Assembly (NCBI GenBank): GCA_038231615.1
Contig: JBBRLA010000470.1
Span: 1 to 6,873, forward strand
Direction of reading: 5' to 3'
Origin: JBBRLA01 sp038231615
GTDB lineage: Bacteria; Myxococcota_A; Polyangia; Palsa-1104; JAEUJZ01
Length of the DNA: 6,873 bases
Shown one piece after another: positions 6,065-6,873 of this stretch; positions within the stretch are counted from its first letter, which is position 1, and each line of letters begins with the position of its first letter. The notes below the pieces were generated by a model. The model was not told the origin of the DNA and did no database searches. It saw nothing but the letters and a program-made list of their open reading frames with translations. The position numbers and the translations under genes are program-made.

Positions 6065-6068
6065 GAGG
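6065..6068 (+). promoter_or_regulatory. Ribosome-binding site for the gene at 6075
   Basis: GAGG lies six bases before the ATG at 6075. This is ideal spacing and fixes that start with fair confidence. Confidence 0.55.
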
Positions 6069-6074
6069 ATTCAC

Positions 6075-6659
6075 ATGCGCATTCTGAAGAACAAGAAGAT
6101 CAACGAGAATGAGCTATCGCCCCGGGGCCCGCCGCGCAGCGGACTGGCCCAGAACCCCGCCGGGATCGAGGCGTACGAGAACGGCCAGCGGGGGATCTTC
6201 GTCTACTATGATCTGGGCGTGATCGAGCAGACGACCCAGGAGCTGGGCTACGTGCGGCAGCAGCTCGGCACGACCGAGCTGAGCTTGGTGGAGCAGCAGC
6301 AGCAGGGGACGCGGCAGGATTTCTCGGGGCAGAATTCGCTGGTGATGACTTACACCAACGGGTTGCAGACGTTCCCGAAGGCCCAGGACGAGACCGGCAT
6401 CCAGGCTGGGCCGCTGCTGGAACTACCGACAAAGCGGGGGCTGCTCTACAGCACGCAAAACGAGGCCGGACGCATCAAGGTGCGCGCGATGGACGGGTTG
6501 CTCCTGTCCGAGTCGTATTCGTGGATGCTCATCAACAACGCGCTGAAGTTCGTCAAGGCCGAGGTGAAGTCGGCCGCCACGGATGCGGCGCGAGAGCAGA
6601 TCCTGACCAACTGGGGGCCGTTTCTTTCGCTGGTGAGCAAAGAATTGGAGTGCTCCTGA
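6075..6659 (+). CDS. Uncharacterised 194-residue protein
   Basis: I do not recognise this protein. It has a very basic, Asn- and Lys-rich N-terminus (MRILKNKKINENELSPRG) without a hydrophobic signal. Residues about 30-75 read as a mixed strand and helix unit (AYENGQRGIFVYYDLGVIEQTT) leading to a helix that ends in four glutamines at 74-77, encoded by four CAG codons. Residues 80-145 look strand-rich (SLVMTYTNGLQTF, GLLYSTQNEAGRIKVRAMDGLLL). Residues 146-194 look helical (SYSWMLINNALKFVKAEVKSAATDAAREQIL) and end ELECS, with the only cysteine next to the C-terminus. No transmembrane segment is visible. It follows the previous unrecognised gene by 132 bases on the same strand. The gap and its own good ribosome-binding site allow either a shared or a separate transcript. 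Function is unknown; an accessory-region or structural protein would fit equally well. Confidence 0.78.
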   Translation: MRILKNKKINENELSPRGPPRSGLAQNPAGIEAYENGQRGIFVYYDLGVIEQTTQELGYVRQQLGTTELSLVEQQQQGTRQDFSGQNSLVMTYTNGLQTFPKAQDETGIQAGPLLELPTKRGLLYSTQNEAGRIKVRAMDGLLLSESYSWMLINNALKFVKAEVKSAATDAAREQILTNWGPFLSLVSKELECS

Positions 6660-6873
6660 ACTATGCTGTCAGCGTCATGCGGCCATCCAAGAAAAGACGG
6701 TGCGTAAAAATGTGGGGCTCCCCAGTCCGCCCTTCTATTCAGAACCTCTGGGCGGGCGCGCCCGTCAGGCCGCCTGGGTTATCAGTTGACGTAATGTAGT
6801 TTATCGGCGACATTTCCCTACATAAGCGCATGCCTTTTGCGCTTCATTGCCGCAGATCGGTCACACGTCTCCC
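6660..6873. other. Structured right-edge region without a recognised gene
   Basis: No gene is supported in these 214 bases. They hold GGGG-CTC-CCC-type symmetry near 6715-6723; CCGCCC at 6727-6732, which can pair with GGGCGG at 6750-6755; a twelve-base palindrome CGGGCGCGCCCG at 6753-6764; and CCGCC just beyond, which can compete for the same bases. From about 6780 the composition turns AT-richer. Here ATGTAG (6794-6799) is mirrored by CTACAT (6818-6823), next to a hairpin with stem AAGCGCA (6824-6830) and TGCGCTT (6838-6844). A minus-strand frame enters from the right edge and closes at 6818-6820 with a basic tail (KRKRHALM); it could be the C-terminus of a truncated gene. A short plus-strand frame starts at the ATG at 6830 and runs off the edge. 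Neither can be assigned. Confidence 0.35.
6824..6844. repeat. Seven-base-pair hairpin at the right edge
   Basis: AAGCGCA at 6824-6830 and TGCGCTT at 6838-6844 pair perfectly around a seven-base loop. The hairpin adjoins the ATGTAG/CTACAT inverted repeat and overlaps the short minus-strand frame entering from the edge. No T-run follows in either direction, so it is a better candidate for a recognition site or mobile-element end than for a terminator. Confidence 0.35.

Noticed and set aside
6786..6823. Promoter reading TTGACG at 6786-6791 with a downstream -10
   Set aside because: The -10 candidates are either poor (GACATT at 17 bases) or too far (TACATA at 27 bases), and no gene is established downstream in the window.

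Overview
The window is GC-rich, gene-dense chromosomal DNA, with strong G/C preference at third codon positions in most genes. The best guess for the host is a myxobacterium-like member of Myxococcota (former Deltaproteobacteria). This rests on a protein resembling the Myxococcus MXAN_5187 C-terminal-domain family as I remember it, on two GGDEF proteins in under 7 kb, and on a proline-rich linker style common in that group. No rRNA, tRNA or long protein was available to settle the taxonomy.

Layout. Positions 1-175 hold no convincing gene. On the minus strand, two genes are read leftward in tandem: a 295-residue protein with conserved ends joined by a proline-rich linker (2156 to 1269) and, 58 bases downstream of it, a GAF-GGDEF protein (1210 to 176). 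A 161-base divergent intergenic region (2157-2317) separates them from a plus-strand series: tsaB (2318-3070), folK (overlapping tsaB by four bases, 3067-3609) and a small YHS-type, cysteine-rich putative lipoprotein (3673-4083). Next comes a PleD-like response regulator with a GGDEF output domain (4140-5156), followed by two soluble proteins that I do not recognise (about 5277-5942 and 6075-6659). The last 214 bases contain no recognised gene but several palindromes, an AT-richer patch and short open frames running off the edge.

How the genes fit together. TsaB (tRNA t6A modification) and FolK (folate synthesis) are housekeeping proteins, probably co-translated. Around them lie two nucleotide-signalling enzymes of different character. 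The response-regulator GGDEF protein keeps the guanine-contacting Asn and Asp, the GGEEF active site and an RxxD inhibitory site, so it reads as a regular feedback-controlled c-di-GMP synthase. The GAF-GGDEF protein keeps GGDEF but has Ser (residue 224) in place of the guanine-contacting Asp and has lost the inhibitory site. That Asp-to-Ser change marks the hybrid promiscuous (Hypr) GGDEF enzymes that make 3',3'-cyclic AMP-GMP, so this gene is a candidate cGAMP synthase. It is the most interesting item in the window. The unrecognised proteins beside each cyclase are candidates for accessory or output functions, by position only.
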